Positions 50,786 through 61,267 of a stretch of DNA of 64,000 nucleotides are shown one piece after another. Made by a program: the position numbers and the translations under genes. Location of the stretch: assembly GCA_003439945.1 (NCBI GenBank), contig QVRM01002377.1:434001-498000 (forward strand), in the 5' to 3' direction. The stretch comes from Dermanyssus gallinae. Its lineage: Eukaryota > Arthropoda > Arachnida > Mesostigmata > Dermanyssidae. Each line of letters opens with the position of its first letter. The first letter of the stretch is position 1. The notes below the pieces were generated by a model. The model saw only the letters and a list, made by a program, of their open reading frames with translations, was not told the origin of the DNA and searched no databases.

Positions 50786-51312
50786 TACAGCATGTATTAT
50801 TTTGCAGCAAACTGCAAACTCCCTAAACCAAGATGCACAAGGTGTGCCTCTGTGAAGAAAGGATTACAAAATCCAGGCTCGATGCAGTCTGTGTCTTAAG
50901 GAACATGAAACCACGTAGGGCTCATGTCTAGATAGGCTGAAGCGCATGGAACTGTTGGAAAACATAATTGAGAAACGCATGTATGCCCCGTTAGTGCCAC
51001 TCTGCACACATGTATAATGTACATACCTCTGACAGCTTTTCAAGGCGCACTCGGTCATCTGGACTAAAAAATGGGACCACTACATACAAGGCAATATACA
51101 CGAGGCCTCACTCAAACTTAAACACATTTTTCACCTCCACTAGAACAAAGAGACGATCTGTTGAGATAAATATTGACTCATTCCCAGAGCTCTCTCCTCC
51201 CTCACTACCAAATAAATTAATAGCTTCAGAGAAAAGATGCCTTCTAAAAGACGAGCTTACCGATAACAATACGTATACCTCATACAAAAGGAATAGCCTG
51301 CACGCACCTTAA
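50786..51312 (+). pseudogene. Decayed gag-like ORF1: knuckle remnant and Pro-rich tail
   Basis: The plus strand reads ANCKLPKPRCTRC (about 50806-50845), then in a shifted frame CSLCLKEHETT, a TAG, then GSCLDRLKRMELLENIIEKR (about 50885-50980). This parallels CLCNSEHKTTWGSC and the following helix of the ORF1 at 44648-45340, with the Trp codon of TTWGSC changed to TAG. Farther on, SFPELSPPSLPNK (about 51178-51216) has the Pro/Ser-rich look of ORF1 C-termini. With the spacer at 50106-50237 it forms one gag copy interrupted by the right arm of the palindrome. Confidence 0.65.
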
Positions 51313-52718
51313 TCAAGCATCATAGTTGACAAACGCTTTATTGCTATCACCAAGGTGCTACAAACACGAGCGTGTTATCGAACATTCCCTGGACTGAAAG
51401 ATGGATTGACACACGTCAAAAAAGGGCAGGTTATTTTCTTACAGAACCAGGGGATCCTGACAATCAAGATGGTGGTCTGCCCAGACTTGAGATCTGTTCA
51501 GGCTGGCTATGCAGTTTCGCAGGCGGAGAGAAGTAAGTGTTGGACGTATGCGTCCATCAGAGACCACACGGATTTCCAATTTTTTGCCTTTGAGACCTTA
51601 GGGAACCCGGGTAAAATTATTACTATGGTATGCAAGTGTCTCAGATTGACCTGTGTCTCAGACCTACGCGCTGGTGATTTTTCCGGCAAAGGCTCTCATT
51701 GGATAAACAACGTGGTAGCGCCACGGCGGTGCTTAGCACCTTGTCCAGGTGGTCGACACCAGGCCGGACCTAGGGCTGATGTAGTTTGTCGTAACGTTCA
51801 CTGGGAGACAATTGTTTACACTCAATTATGAGTTAAACAAAATGTGTTTTACTACAATAATAACATAAAAACAAATCCAGATAGTTGAAGATACCTCAGC
51901 GTTAACACGGGCGCTCTATGCAAGGATGATCCCTCATGTCGGATATAATGAAAACGAGTTCTCCACTGAGCTTCTAAGACGCAGCGACCAGTCTTTGCAG
52001 CTCCCTTGGAGCCAGAGGCATCCGGGCAGCGGCAATCGGTGAGATCATTCTTATAGAGAAGGCATTGGAAAAAGCTCTTTTGCAATACCCAGACATGACT
52101 TTAGAAATCCAAGTCAAAGGACGGAAAAACGAAGACACTCGCGACAAAATAGAAAGGAAAAAAGCATAGATATTTCTAACGCCACTACAACACAGTGCCG
52201 AGCATGCAGACTATAGGTCACAAACCTCCGCCAAAAAATTTAAGTAAAATTGCCAGCAACACAAAAAACTGCAAACATACTTCGTCAGAGCCTTTAGAGC
52301 ATACGATCTGGTGTCTCATAGTCTTTGGGAAAGCAGCTCTTCATTAAGGACGGGGCAGATTCTCCTAGAATTGGCAGATCTGCCACTTACGAATACCCCT
52401 AGGTGCGCATTTGAAAAGGCAGTACAGATCAGCGCTATATTTGACGTTTAAGTCAGAGGGAATAACTCACTGAACAACCGAATGGAGGATTCATGAGAAG
52501 CAAGAAAGCTTATCCGACCTTTTCCGTCTTCCGTCCGATCTTTACATGACCTTTTCCGTTACTTTAACTTACATCCAGCTCTCTTTTGCCACACGAAAGA
52601 AAAGTTGATATCTCGGTAGAGTCATTCTGACACACAGGGGTTGGAGGCTCTCCTCTGAGCGTAATGTCGAGCTTTAATGAGGGCACCTTACTGGTACAGG
52701 GTGAGCAGGAGGCGTTGT
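51313..52718. other. No supported gene; one unexplained 158-codon frame
   Basis: The plus-strand frame 51355-51831 (158 codons) follows the gag relic and may be part of the same element, but I recognise no EN or other fold in it. Around 52285-52330 the plus strand reads RAFRAYDLVSHSLW, which faintly resembles RT motif A with its first Asp lost; this is too short to annotate. Confidence 0.35.
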
Positions 52719-52852
52719 GTCGAACCCGGTGGCGTAGTGCATTTGTCTGCGCCTCGCGACCAGAGGAGACACATAGTTGCCTCGTTGCACATTTGTATTT
52801 ATGGGGATCCGTCTGTGAAGCCATGCAAAAAGCAGTCCTTTGGACGTTAAAT
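52719..52852 (+). mobile_element. tRNA-derived SINE, copy 2 (B-box deleted)
   Basis: Shares cgaacccggtggcgtagtgc and the body tatggggatccgtctg with the other copies, but the B-box segment (gggttygagyccc) is deleted, so internal transcription should be lost. Confidence 0.75.
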
Positions 52853-53067
52853 CTAAGAAAGAGGTATATAGGTGGGGTGATACAGAATGTGAGAATCACG
52901 ACTTGGATGTCATCAAGCGCATCATTTCCCTGGCAGAGGTGTTCTTTGCCTTAAAGTGACTACATTTAAACGCTATGAGCACCAAGGCTGCGAAATTCAG
53001 AAGATAGGGTTGATATGTTTTAAAAGATATTATATATTGCGACGGCCAATCGTTGGAATGCGTTAAC

Positions 53068-53069
<2 letters not shown>

Positions 53070-53114
<45 letters not shown>
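53070..53114. repeat. (TA)n microsatellite
   Basis: About 45 bp of TA. Confidence 0.95.
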
Positions 53115-53116
<2 letters not shown>

Positions 53117-54560
53117 TTGACAAATATAGATTATGCTATATACGGCATTTGGGGCTTGGGGTTCGATTTCGTTATATTGGGACGACCTTTACAGCAGTGC
53201 ACGTGGTCCTAGTCTCTCTTTCTGAAGAGGTAGGCGGCGTCCGGCGACTGTCCGTCCCAACGCCGGTGTAATCAGTCATTTCGTTGATCAATTCATTGAA
53301 ATTCGTAAAACTCAACAATGCAAGTAGTCGATTTTGACCAATTAAAACGCCACTAATCGGCGCCGAAATCACCTCCAGCTCTCTTTCACGATCTCGCCTT
53401 TATATATTCAAACATAATTTCATAATAATTTAAACATAATAATAAAATCATATACAATAAGTTAACCATTTTACAGTATTATTTACGATATATCTACACA
53501 CAAGTTTACCTATCACAAATAAGAAATCATTAAAACACGAGTACCTATATATGTAAAATCTAACCACATGATTATATACATCTACACATATTTATATTAA
53601 ATATACGCATTCTACTATATGTCTACTATTTATCTATTCTACCATATACATATTAAATATATGAGATAAGCAATTCAACATTGCTCAATGCCACAGTCAG
53701 ACACTATTGACGGAAAACAATTGTTTTCTGCATCTAGTTCCGTGACCAAAAGTCTTTTTACGGACGCCGACCCGCTCCGTGTTTTAGAGGTCCTGCAATA
53801 GCACGTTCCATACGTTTGGCAGCATGCATGCTGAAGAGTGCTGCGTTTAGGTAAACCTAAATGGAAAAAAATTATCGGTGAGAACTGACGAAGGTCAACT
53901 GAGCATCGAATTCGCATTCTGGAAGTAGTTTGTCGTCGTCCGGACACGACAGACCAGTAACGGCTTGCACAGAATTGTTCGAAATTACCCGTAACAAGTC
54001 TAAGGCTCCCTCCAGAGTAGGTTGCGCCTCACATGAGTCGCAAGCGCAAGTGAGCATCGAATCCAGAACCGCTAGGCGTTCTTTTGCGTAGAAGCGTCAT
54101 TCATCGGCCATACACAGGCCACATTTGAGAGAGAGGTCACACGCAAGAAGTAAAGAAAACGAAGGTCGGCGATTTTTAAGGAGCCAAATTACTATCAGAA
54201 GGAAAGCTGAGGAATTGAAGATAGCTTAAGGATCAGTTGTAACAGTATTGACCGATATCTTATGCGTCAGAAGACTGGCAGCAAATTTCGATCCAAACAT
54301 TTTTAAATTCCAGCAAATTAACCAATTTTTCTTCAGGTGCTAGCAATAGACCGTATACTGCTTTAGAGAGTTTTACAAGAGACAAGTGTGCATATAAGTT
54401 TACGACATCAAGACCAAAGCCAATCCGCCTTTAGGTACTTCCAAAGAGAGAGCCGGTAGAAGAAATTCAGACAAAGCAGATCCAACACGAAGTTCTTTCG
54501 ACTGTTTTTCCACTACCAGAGAATTGTAGTGTCTCGGCACGTTCAGGTAGGCCCGCGATT
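53115..54560. other. No supported gene
   Basis: 53400-53670 is very AT-rich. Minus-strand frames around 53675-54057 (90 and 61 codons) have Cys and Leu-rich stretches (CACDSCEAQPTLEGALDLL) but no recognised family. They may be decayed pol or host sequence. Confidence 0.35.
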
Positions 54561-54564
54561 GTCG

Positions 54565-56093
54565 GGCCATGTGTTAGCGAACGTACAATGGAGAGTCCTA
54601 CGATATGAGTAGGTACGAAAGTCATCCCGAAGATTCGACAGATATGTTTAATTTGACCTCGACGGGTCTACCGCGCTCGAGAATAACCTGTAAAAGACAA
54701 TAAATACAGCTGATACAAGTTGTTGCGAACTGGCCACCTCTTCTTTAAGCCTTACTTCCACTTTTGAAATCGGCAGGGTGCCACAGTTCAAGCGGCAACA
54801 AGTTAACCTTCTACGTAAGAAGGTCGTGGCTGCTACTGCTACAACGTTTTTTGCTGCTCTATTTTCGCAAATTTCCGCGGTGAAAAAAGACGGAAGCATC
54901 ATAAAAGACGGACGAGCATTGCCATACTTCGACCGGTTAACGAAATGCCCCGGTCTAGCTATGGGTCCTGTTTTCGTAATGCGAGTGTATCGGGCTTAAC
55001 GAGTACCTCAAAAGAAAGTGTGCTCTAAATCTACTGAACCACCTTTTGTCCACATTGTACCGGAAGCTGCGGGACCAAATTTTTTCCGATGAAACATCAA
55101 AGAAGGCGTACGAACAGCTTCTGGCTGCGCTGGACTCTATCGACACCGGAGGTACATCAAAATGAGCAAAAAAGAGTTAAGCGCCAATTTGTAAAATAAA
55201 AGAAAGACGGTCAAATTAAAGACTTTGCACGCAGGTTAAGATGAAACGCAGAAGAATGCAAGTGGGCTAGTGCGTGTTTTATGAAAGTCTGCTAGTACAG
55301 TTCATAAGCGGTGTCAAGAACGACCACGTGAAGGATCAGATATTGTACAAGGCAGACACTTTCAAGACGCTCGACGATGCAGTCAACGAGGAAGAGTCAA
55401 TGTTCCTGCGAAAGAAACGGTTGACAGCATACAGCAGCGGGGATCTAGGCTGGCATGGAAGAAGCAACCGGCGGGTTCTTCAGACACTAAGGGCACGCTA
55501 GCTAAAAGTTGACAAGTGTCCCCGTGTTCATTTGAAGTGCAATTCATGCGGCAAAATCAAACATCTCAAGATCATCTGTCAACAAAGGCCACCGTGAGGC
55601 TGTTCAAGATTATCGAATATTTTTATTATTTCGTGTTGTAAAGATACTCGGAAGAAGGCACATGCTAGTACAGTCAATCGAACGCGGCACGGTGAGGGAA
55701 CATTCCGATCAAGTTCGGATGACGGACGTAGAGAAGGAAATGGGCTAAACACTGTACACGCACTTGAATAGTTCGGACGACCAACAGCCAAAAGATTTCG
55801 AAGTTGTTGTAATGGCACCACCTACGGCTACGGCTACGTCAACACCCCTACAAGAGCCTAGAGTTCTTCGACCAAAAGCAAAGACAGATTGTCAAGAGAT
55901 GGGTAGACAAAACCGTCGTCGTACGTAGCTCAAAGTTTACGTACATGCATTTTTTACGTCATGTGGTCGCGAACGTGCAGTGGAGACGGAGATTCGAGTT
56001 GGTACGAGAGACGTCCCGAATATTCGACAGAGATATCTACTTAGACCGAGACGGGTCTACCGCGTTCGAGAACAACAATACAAACAGCTGACA
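54565..56093 (+). mobile_element. Gypsy-like LTR retrotransposon relic (LTR-gag-LTR, pol lost)
   Basis: Two diverged direct repeats of about 140-150 bp (about 54565-54715 and 55957-56093; shared gacgggtctaccgcg, gaacgt, attcgaca and acagctga) flank a gag relic. I interpret them as remains of the LTRs, about 75-80% identical by eye. No protease, RT or integrase lies between them, so most of the element has been deleted. The repeats are too decayed to define the primer-binding site or TG...CA ends with confidence. Confidence 0.55.
54900..55595 (+). pseudogene. gag relic with a CCHC zinc knuckle
   Basis: The plus strand reads, with frameshifts, a helical capsid-like stretch (DETSKKAYEQLLAALDSI near 55090), DFARRLRWNAEEC (near 55220), LLVQFISGVKNDHVKDQIL (near 55287), then, after a TAG at 55499, an exact CX2CX4HX4C knuckle, CNSCGKIKHLKIIC (near 55540-55580). 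The order (capsid C-terminal helices, then one knuckle) is that of gypsy-type gag. At least two stops and two frameshifts make it a pseudogene. Confidence 0.7.
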
Positions 56094-56279
56094 CAGAAAA
56101 GCAGACAGTGTAATGCCGCACTACAAGTAACCACGGGCGAATGTGTTTTCTTTCCTCCGTACTAGACTAGCTATTAAGTTCAATAACCTAAGTCAATAAG
56201 CCGAGTAGAGTATAGTTCAAATAATACTATGTCAAATATGTTCCACCTGGTTCATCGGTTAAAAAGCATACTACCGTGA

Positions 56280-56565
56280 AATTTAGGAAAGCTTGCGCGA
56301 GAACAACCGACGCAGGTACCTGAACTCTGGTCAAACAACTCTTGAATGACAACAACGCACCGGCTCACACAGCGTTACTAATTTGGGATTATTTGATGAA
56401 AAATCGATGCTTGTATTTTCGCAATCTCTCAATTCGCCAGACTATGGAGGAACTAAAGGAAAATTCGCAATTCTGTTCCAAACAAGGCGTTTTAAAAACG
56501 TTTTGAAGAGCATTGCATCGGGCGTAAGCTACTTTCAGGGGAACAAAAATACCTTGGAAGATTAA
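56280..56565 (+). pseudogene. Third mariner-like transposase relic, C-terminal part
   Basis: The plus strand reads PELWSNNS, then after a frameshift DNNAPAHTALLIWDYLMKN (second catalytic Asp, 56348 on). The DLAPSD segment is missing; next comes QTMEELKENS, and in a further frame KSIASGVSYFQGNKNTLED before a stop at 56565. These are the C-terminal landmarks of a mariner transposase of a different subfamily from the copy at 40333-41490. No terminal repeats were found. Confidence 0.75.
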
Positions 56566-58373
56566 ATGGATATTATTTATTATAAATACGCATCAGAACT
56601 ACTTGATCCGCTCCCGCACATACATATATAGTATGCATACATCTGCAAATTGGTGTGTTGTCTATCAACACGAATTCTTTTCCTAGCTGTTACATTCAGT
56701 TAATTTGCGGTCTGGATAACGCGTGTGCACGTGAGACATTCAAGTCATACCGCAATGCGGAATGAAGGAGATAAACTCCGAACAGGCACAGACCTCGGCT
56801 CCGATGCATCAATTTGGTCGAAGTAGACGGCAGACTAAGTCCTTTAGGATTCTTTCTTTTATGCCATTTTTGCGGCTGTTGTTAATAAAGTTACTCTGTA
56901 TGGAAATATTCGCCGCGAAGCGACGTTTTAGGCCTTCTATGGCTTCTTCTGATACTGCCGATTCTCATGTGGTCAGTATTGGTGTTGCTGTTGCAGCAAT
57001 GGCTCAAGCGAAGCCAACACGATCAACAATGCAGCCATCTGTCGGCGGAGAGGCGGGAACCGAAGGAATGTCATGCCTGGTTACCCTGCAACGCAGACAC
57101 TGAGCGGCATCCTGCGCACGTTTGAAGTAACGGACCCTGCCCCGAAAGCCGTTGTGTGCCTCTCCATAAACGGCAAACAAACATGCTTTCCTTTCCTAGC
57201 AGCTTATTGTTGTTGTTGTTGCTGTTTTTCTTGTTGTTGTTGCTGCTGTTGTTTTTGTTGTTGTTGTTGTTGTTGTTGTTGCTGTTGTTGTTTTTCCTTC
57301 GTCTTGCTTGTGTTGCTGTTTTCATCTTCCTCCTGCTTTGACCACGATCGATTCTACTAGGTCGCCTTTTTTTGTCACACACTCCTCTGAACGAAGGCAC
57401 TTGCGCTTGATCCCTCTATCCACCGCACACAGAGTAATACATTGGTTTGAAATCTGGATTTTTGAGGACCACCAAGTATTGTTAATAAGTTCCTGAAACA
57501 TCCAGTAGCCTTCGGAAGAAGAACATTTTCTTTAACCTCCCATATATACACGTTGGCCATCACAGTTCGTGGCCGATCAAGAAAAACAAGTGGAGTTTAC
57601 CATTTGAGGTACTACCGCCTCAAGCATTGACTGCAGGGCCCCTAATCAATTGGCTGAACGTTCTGCCAATAGTGATGTACTTCTTCCCTGTTGCAAACAA
57701 GTACTCTATTATTTTGTCGAATTAAGATTTGCTGCAGGTCGAAACTTTACTTATCAAACTTTAGTACCTTCAGGTATCCCCCACACTGAAAGTGATTTAT
57801 CGGATTTTTTCGCAAGCGCAGCCGTTTAATTTATTAGATGTCGTTAGGCGTAGGCCAAATTGATGTCTGTACGGCCTAAGATGTCAGTTATATTGTACAA
57901 TTAGGCTCATCGTTCTGTCGGTCAAGTCTACGTTACAAGCGAGCTGACGTTAAAACACCATCGGGTCTCTAGCCACTTTTTACTTACGCGATTGGCAAGT
58001 AGTGGCATCTTAACGGATCTCTGTAGACAGGAGATGGTTTCGAATATATTCCAAGCCCTGATATCTCTGCACAATCCTATGCACACTCTTTTGAGCATAG
58101 TTAGAGCACAGAGCTATCTCAGCAATCGATGTAACACGACTAGGCATGAAGATAACCTTTGCACAATAAAGAGTTGTCTTCACCATTTTCGTAACGGCTC
58201 TGCTTACGCTAAACAAGTTCTCTCGCAACCTCAGTGTCATCCAACAAAGCTTGTTTCGACTTATACCGCATCCTGTATGTATATACCCAGTAATGAATCG
58301 TTCGACACCGAGGTAGGCGAAGTCATACTAGTCATATCATGCGAGACAGCTCTCGAATGTCTAGTACGTGAGA
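56566..58373. other. No supported gene; (TTG)n-rich patch
   Basis: 57207-57300 is a TTG/TTGTTGCTG-rich run, a further (AAC)-type repeat on the minus strand. A 113-codon frame at 56762-57103 has no recognised motif. Confidence 0.45.
57207..57300. repeat. (TTG)n-type degenerate microsatellite
   Basis: About 95 bp of TTG with CTG and TTT interruptions. It is the complement of the (AAC)n sequence seen at 18 and 34 kb. Confidence 0.9.
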
Positions 58374-58398
58374 TTATATATATATATATATATATATA
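58374..58398. repeat. (TA)n microsatellite
   Basis: About 25 bp of TA. Confidence 0.9.
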
Positions 58399-58409
58399 AA
58401 TAGCTACCC

Positions 58410-58700
58410 TGAATTTGATAGCCTTCCTTTCATTCGCATTTATTAGCAAACTATTAGAAATCACTTTACCTTGGAGCAAGCTTTTGCTGAGTGCGAAAGC
58501 GGCTGCTGGAGAAGAGAACCAAGTCGTCGGCGTAGAGCATTGCATTGAGAAACTTGCACCGCTTAGTGACTACAGAGGGCAAATCCGAACTCAAGACAGA
58601 GAATGGAAGGTGACTGAGATTGTTCCCCCGAGCCACTTCCCTGGTTTGAATCAAAGAATTTGTGTTCGGACACTTCGTTGTCAAATAATCGTTTAGCCAG
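58410..58700 (-). pseudogene. RT fragment with motif B/C
   Basis: The minus strand reads NNLSHLPFSVLSSDLPS, which corresponds to the motif B region (DPLSPLLF...DLP), then AMLYADDLVLFSSSR (motif C, about 58515-58545), and in another frame LLINANERKAIKFR (the KTK region). About 290 bp with at least one frameshift. Possibly the same family as 48511-48834. Confidence 0.65.
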
Positions 58701-58931
58701 CGGAGATAGAAGAGCGGCCGATTTTCTTAAACGGCGCCTGTCGCTAAATGTGTAACAGGGCAATGCGGCCTCGGTTGAACAACGGGGAAACCCTAGAAAT
58801 GGCCCGTCCATGGAGTTGACCTATAACGGTGCGTTCGTTCCTAGAAACCCAAACGCCATTAAAAAAAAAATGGATGAATGCTTCCCTGTAAGCCGAGTGG
58901 AAGGTGTGCCCATAAAACGATAAAACTAGAC

Positions 58932-58932
<1 letters not shown>

Positions 58933-58976
<44 letters not shown>

Positions 58977-58977
58977 C

Positions 58978-59023
<46 letters not shown>

Positions 59024-59043
59024 GTATATATATATATATATAC
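58933..59043. repeat. (TA)n microsatellite
   Basis: About 110 bp of TA with a few tacata and tgtata interruptions. Confidence 0.95.
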
Positions 59044-60214
59044 CAGTGATTCATTTGAATAGGAACCACACCGTACTATCATGTATAGCGCATGCAACGC
59101 ATTTCGTAAATCATCGCTCTCCATGCCTTCTGTATCACCTCAACAATTTTACCGAATTCGTGTCACTCTCACATTCCCAGCGAGAACACTCAAAAACCTG
59201 TTTTTACGATGTGTGCCATATATTATGTGCATATTTACACACCCAAACAGGGCTGCATTTAATAAACGCATGCTTAAATATATAATCAGACGGTGCAATA
59301 ATACAAATACACGTCGTCCTTTGACGTATCCGTTAGAAAGCCGGAAGACGAAGAGGAATGAAACGTAACACAGCTCTCTTTCCCCTCTTGCAAATATGTG
59401 CGACCCAGCCGTATGAAAACGATCGCAAGCAATCAGCACCGTTTTGGGATATCCTCTCGTTGACGCGGCTTCTATTAGGCAACGCCAAGTAACACACGTT
59501 TTTTAGTGTACTAAAACAACTCTCATCTTTAATAAGCTAACTAGAAAGCCATACTAGACTCTGCATCAAAGTACTGGCTCTTAGTGTTGGTTTTGTTGAG
59601 CCTGCGAGACTCTTTTAGCAGCGGCGAGGCAATCGGTTTGTTAACTGTATTCTGTTTTGGTCACAGCTATAGTCACAAGTGCAACGACGACCAGTTGCCT
59701 TAACTTGTACTATTATAGCGACCACGACCGAGGCTAGTCCAACTAGAATCGAGTGGCAAAGGCCTTCTCCTAGAGGAGACAGCCCCTTTGAAAAGGAATA
59801 TTATGATATGTGTACTGCGGTATGCGCACGCACGTGCGCTTCAGACCATGCTTATACATATAGTAAATACAATATTTATTTTTGGTCTAGCCAAATACAC
59901 ACTTTCTGAAGTGTAAAGACGTTGTTGCTTTATTTAAGGGACACAACAAAGATGAGAACACGTTTCGTTAGTCCAAATACTACATACATTTGATTATATT
60001 GTTTGCTGCAAAGAACCCGAGGACCCTCAACAAATATTTAACTAGTGTGCTCTCCACACTCATTACCGTAGGGGTAGTGGATTTACTTGTACAGTGTCTT
60101 ATTAGTGTTGTATCACTACCCCTCACGGTCGATGAGGATGTCGAGCACGATTACGTAACGCTCTCATAACAATAATTCAGTTTGTATCCGCCCTCCGCCG
60201 GGGGTTCCTACGTC
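59044..60214. other. No recognisable gene
   Basis: Frames up to 96 codons on both strands without motifs. Confidence 0.4.
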
Positions 60215-60300
60215 CCACGTCTCGTTTCGTTCCCATAATTTATGCAGATGACGTGCTCATTTCCGCGGTAGCCGCCGATTCATGTACTGAGATGAGATAT
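60215..60300 (+). pseudogene. Tiny RT fragment with a YADD box
   Basis: The plus strand reads RFVPIIYADDVLISAVAA. The catalytic box is well formed but no other RT block is readable next to it. Low confidence because of its size. Confidence 0.35.
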
Positions 60301-60663
60301 GTTCCGTCGCAGGCTCGTGCAGGCAAACGCTAAAATGATATACTGGCATTGCTGGAAAGTGATCCTTCTGCTGCTCAGTCTCGAATGCGAATGTCCGTAC
60401 AATTGATATTCGGTGTTATTGTTGCTGTCGAGACTCGGCTGCCTCGTAGGCGCTTTGAATGCTATTAGTTATGACACCTAATTTGGTCTAGCCAGAATAT
60501 TGACATTTGTTTGTTGTTCATGGTGAGCCGATGGAGCATGAGCATGCCTCGTTGAAGCGAGCTATACATATCACAATCTTGCTTTCGTCATACAGGGGGC
60601 ACACACACACGGTAAATCTACTTCACATATCAGAAACCAGAGGCTATTTGTCTCCTTTTATGA
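60301..60663. other. No recognisable gene
   Basis: Possibly part of the same decayed LINE as the flanking fragments, but unreadable by eye. Confidence 0.3.
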
Positions 60664-61078
60664 GCAGAAATACTTCGAGCGCCAATGCTAGCTCTGCTGC
60701 TTCTTCTGGGACGAGACATCGAGTCTAACTCAGGGCCGCCCTGCGGAAGCTGTGGAGGCCGATTTCAACAGGTCAGTAGCCGGAACATCTGCGAGAGATG
60801 CAATGAACTAGTTCATCCACAATACTCGTTTCAAATACCCGACCCGTCGTCGAGCAATTGCAAAACGTGTTTTTGGACAGAAGAAGAATCACTTGCTATC
60901 ACTAAAAATTTAAAACAATCAGACCAGATGCTGCACCGCCGACAGACAATCTCTAAAGTGGCGATGCTAATGAGAAAGTTTGACTCAATAGCCACTCTTA
61001 AGAGAAAACTAGCTGACAGCCAGCCGATCCTACTGGAGCTGTATGCACACGCTAGTAGTTCGACTGGCCATAGCATTT
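60664..61078 (+). pseudogene. LINE ORF1 fragment: 2A-like peptide followed by a PHD-like zinc finger
   Basis: The 131-codon frame from ATG 60685 begins MLALLLLLGRDIESNSGPP. The consensus of 2A ribosome-skipping peptides is D(V/I)ExNPGP after a hydrophobic leader, so this is a 2A-like peptide with its first Pro changed to Ser (codon tca, 60730-60732). A Cys/His cluster follows: CGSC (residues 20-23), CERC (36-39), His 44 and CKTC (59-62), a PHD-like pattern in which the Cys after the His is replaced (Tyr 47). 2A peptides before a PHD-like finger at the start of ORF1 are known in some CR1/L2-group LINEs. The rest is Lys/Ser/Leu-rich without a fold. It ends a few bases before SINE copy 3. It is probably a decayed 5' end of a LINE. 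Confidence 0.6.
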
Positions 61079-61085
61079 AATCGAC

Positions 61086-61267
61086 GTCGAGCCCAGTGCC
61101 GTGATGCATTTACGTGCGTTTCGCAACCGGAGGAGACACATAGGTGCACGAGTTCGAGTCCCACCCTTGCACGTTTGCTGTTATGGGGTCCGTCTTACGC
61201 AGCAATGCGAAGGCGAACCCGTGGATGTCAAATGTTGGCTGAGGGTCAGCCCAAAAACGTTTTAGAC
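61086..61267 (+). mobile_element. tRNA-derived SINE, copy 3
   Basis: A-box-like TGCCGTGATGC (61097-61107), B-box AGTTCGAGTCC (61151-61161), then the body with tatggggtccgtcttacg and gctgagggtcagccc. It is colinear with copy 1 throughout and lies just downstream of the 2A-like ORF1 fragment. Confidence 0.8.

Noticed and set aside
51355..51831. 158-codon frame as an EN-RT or host gene
   Set aside because: No EN, RT or other motif recognised; only its position after the gag relic suggests anything.
52285..52330. RT motif A (RAFRAYDLVSHSLW)
   Set aside because: Single short block with the first catalytic Asp missing and no neighbouring RT motif.
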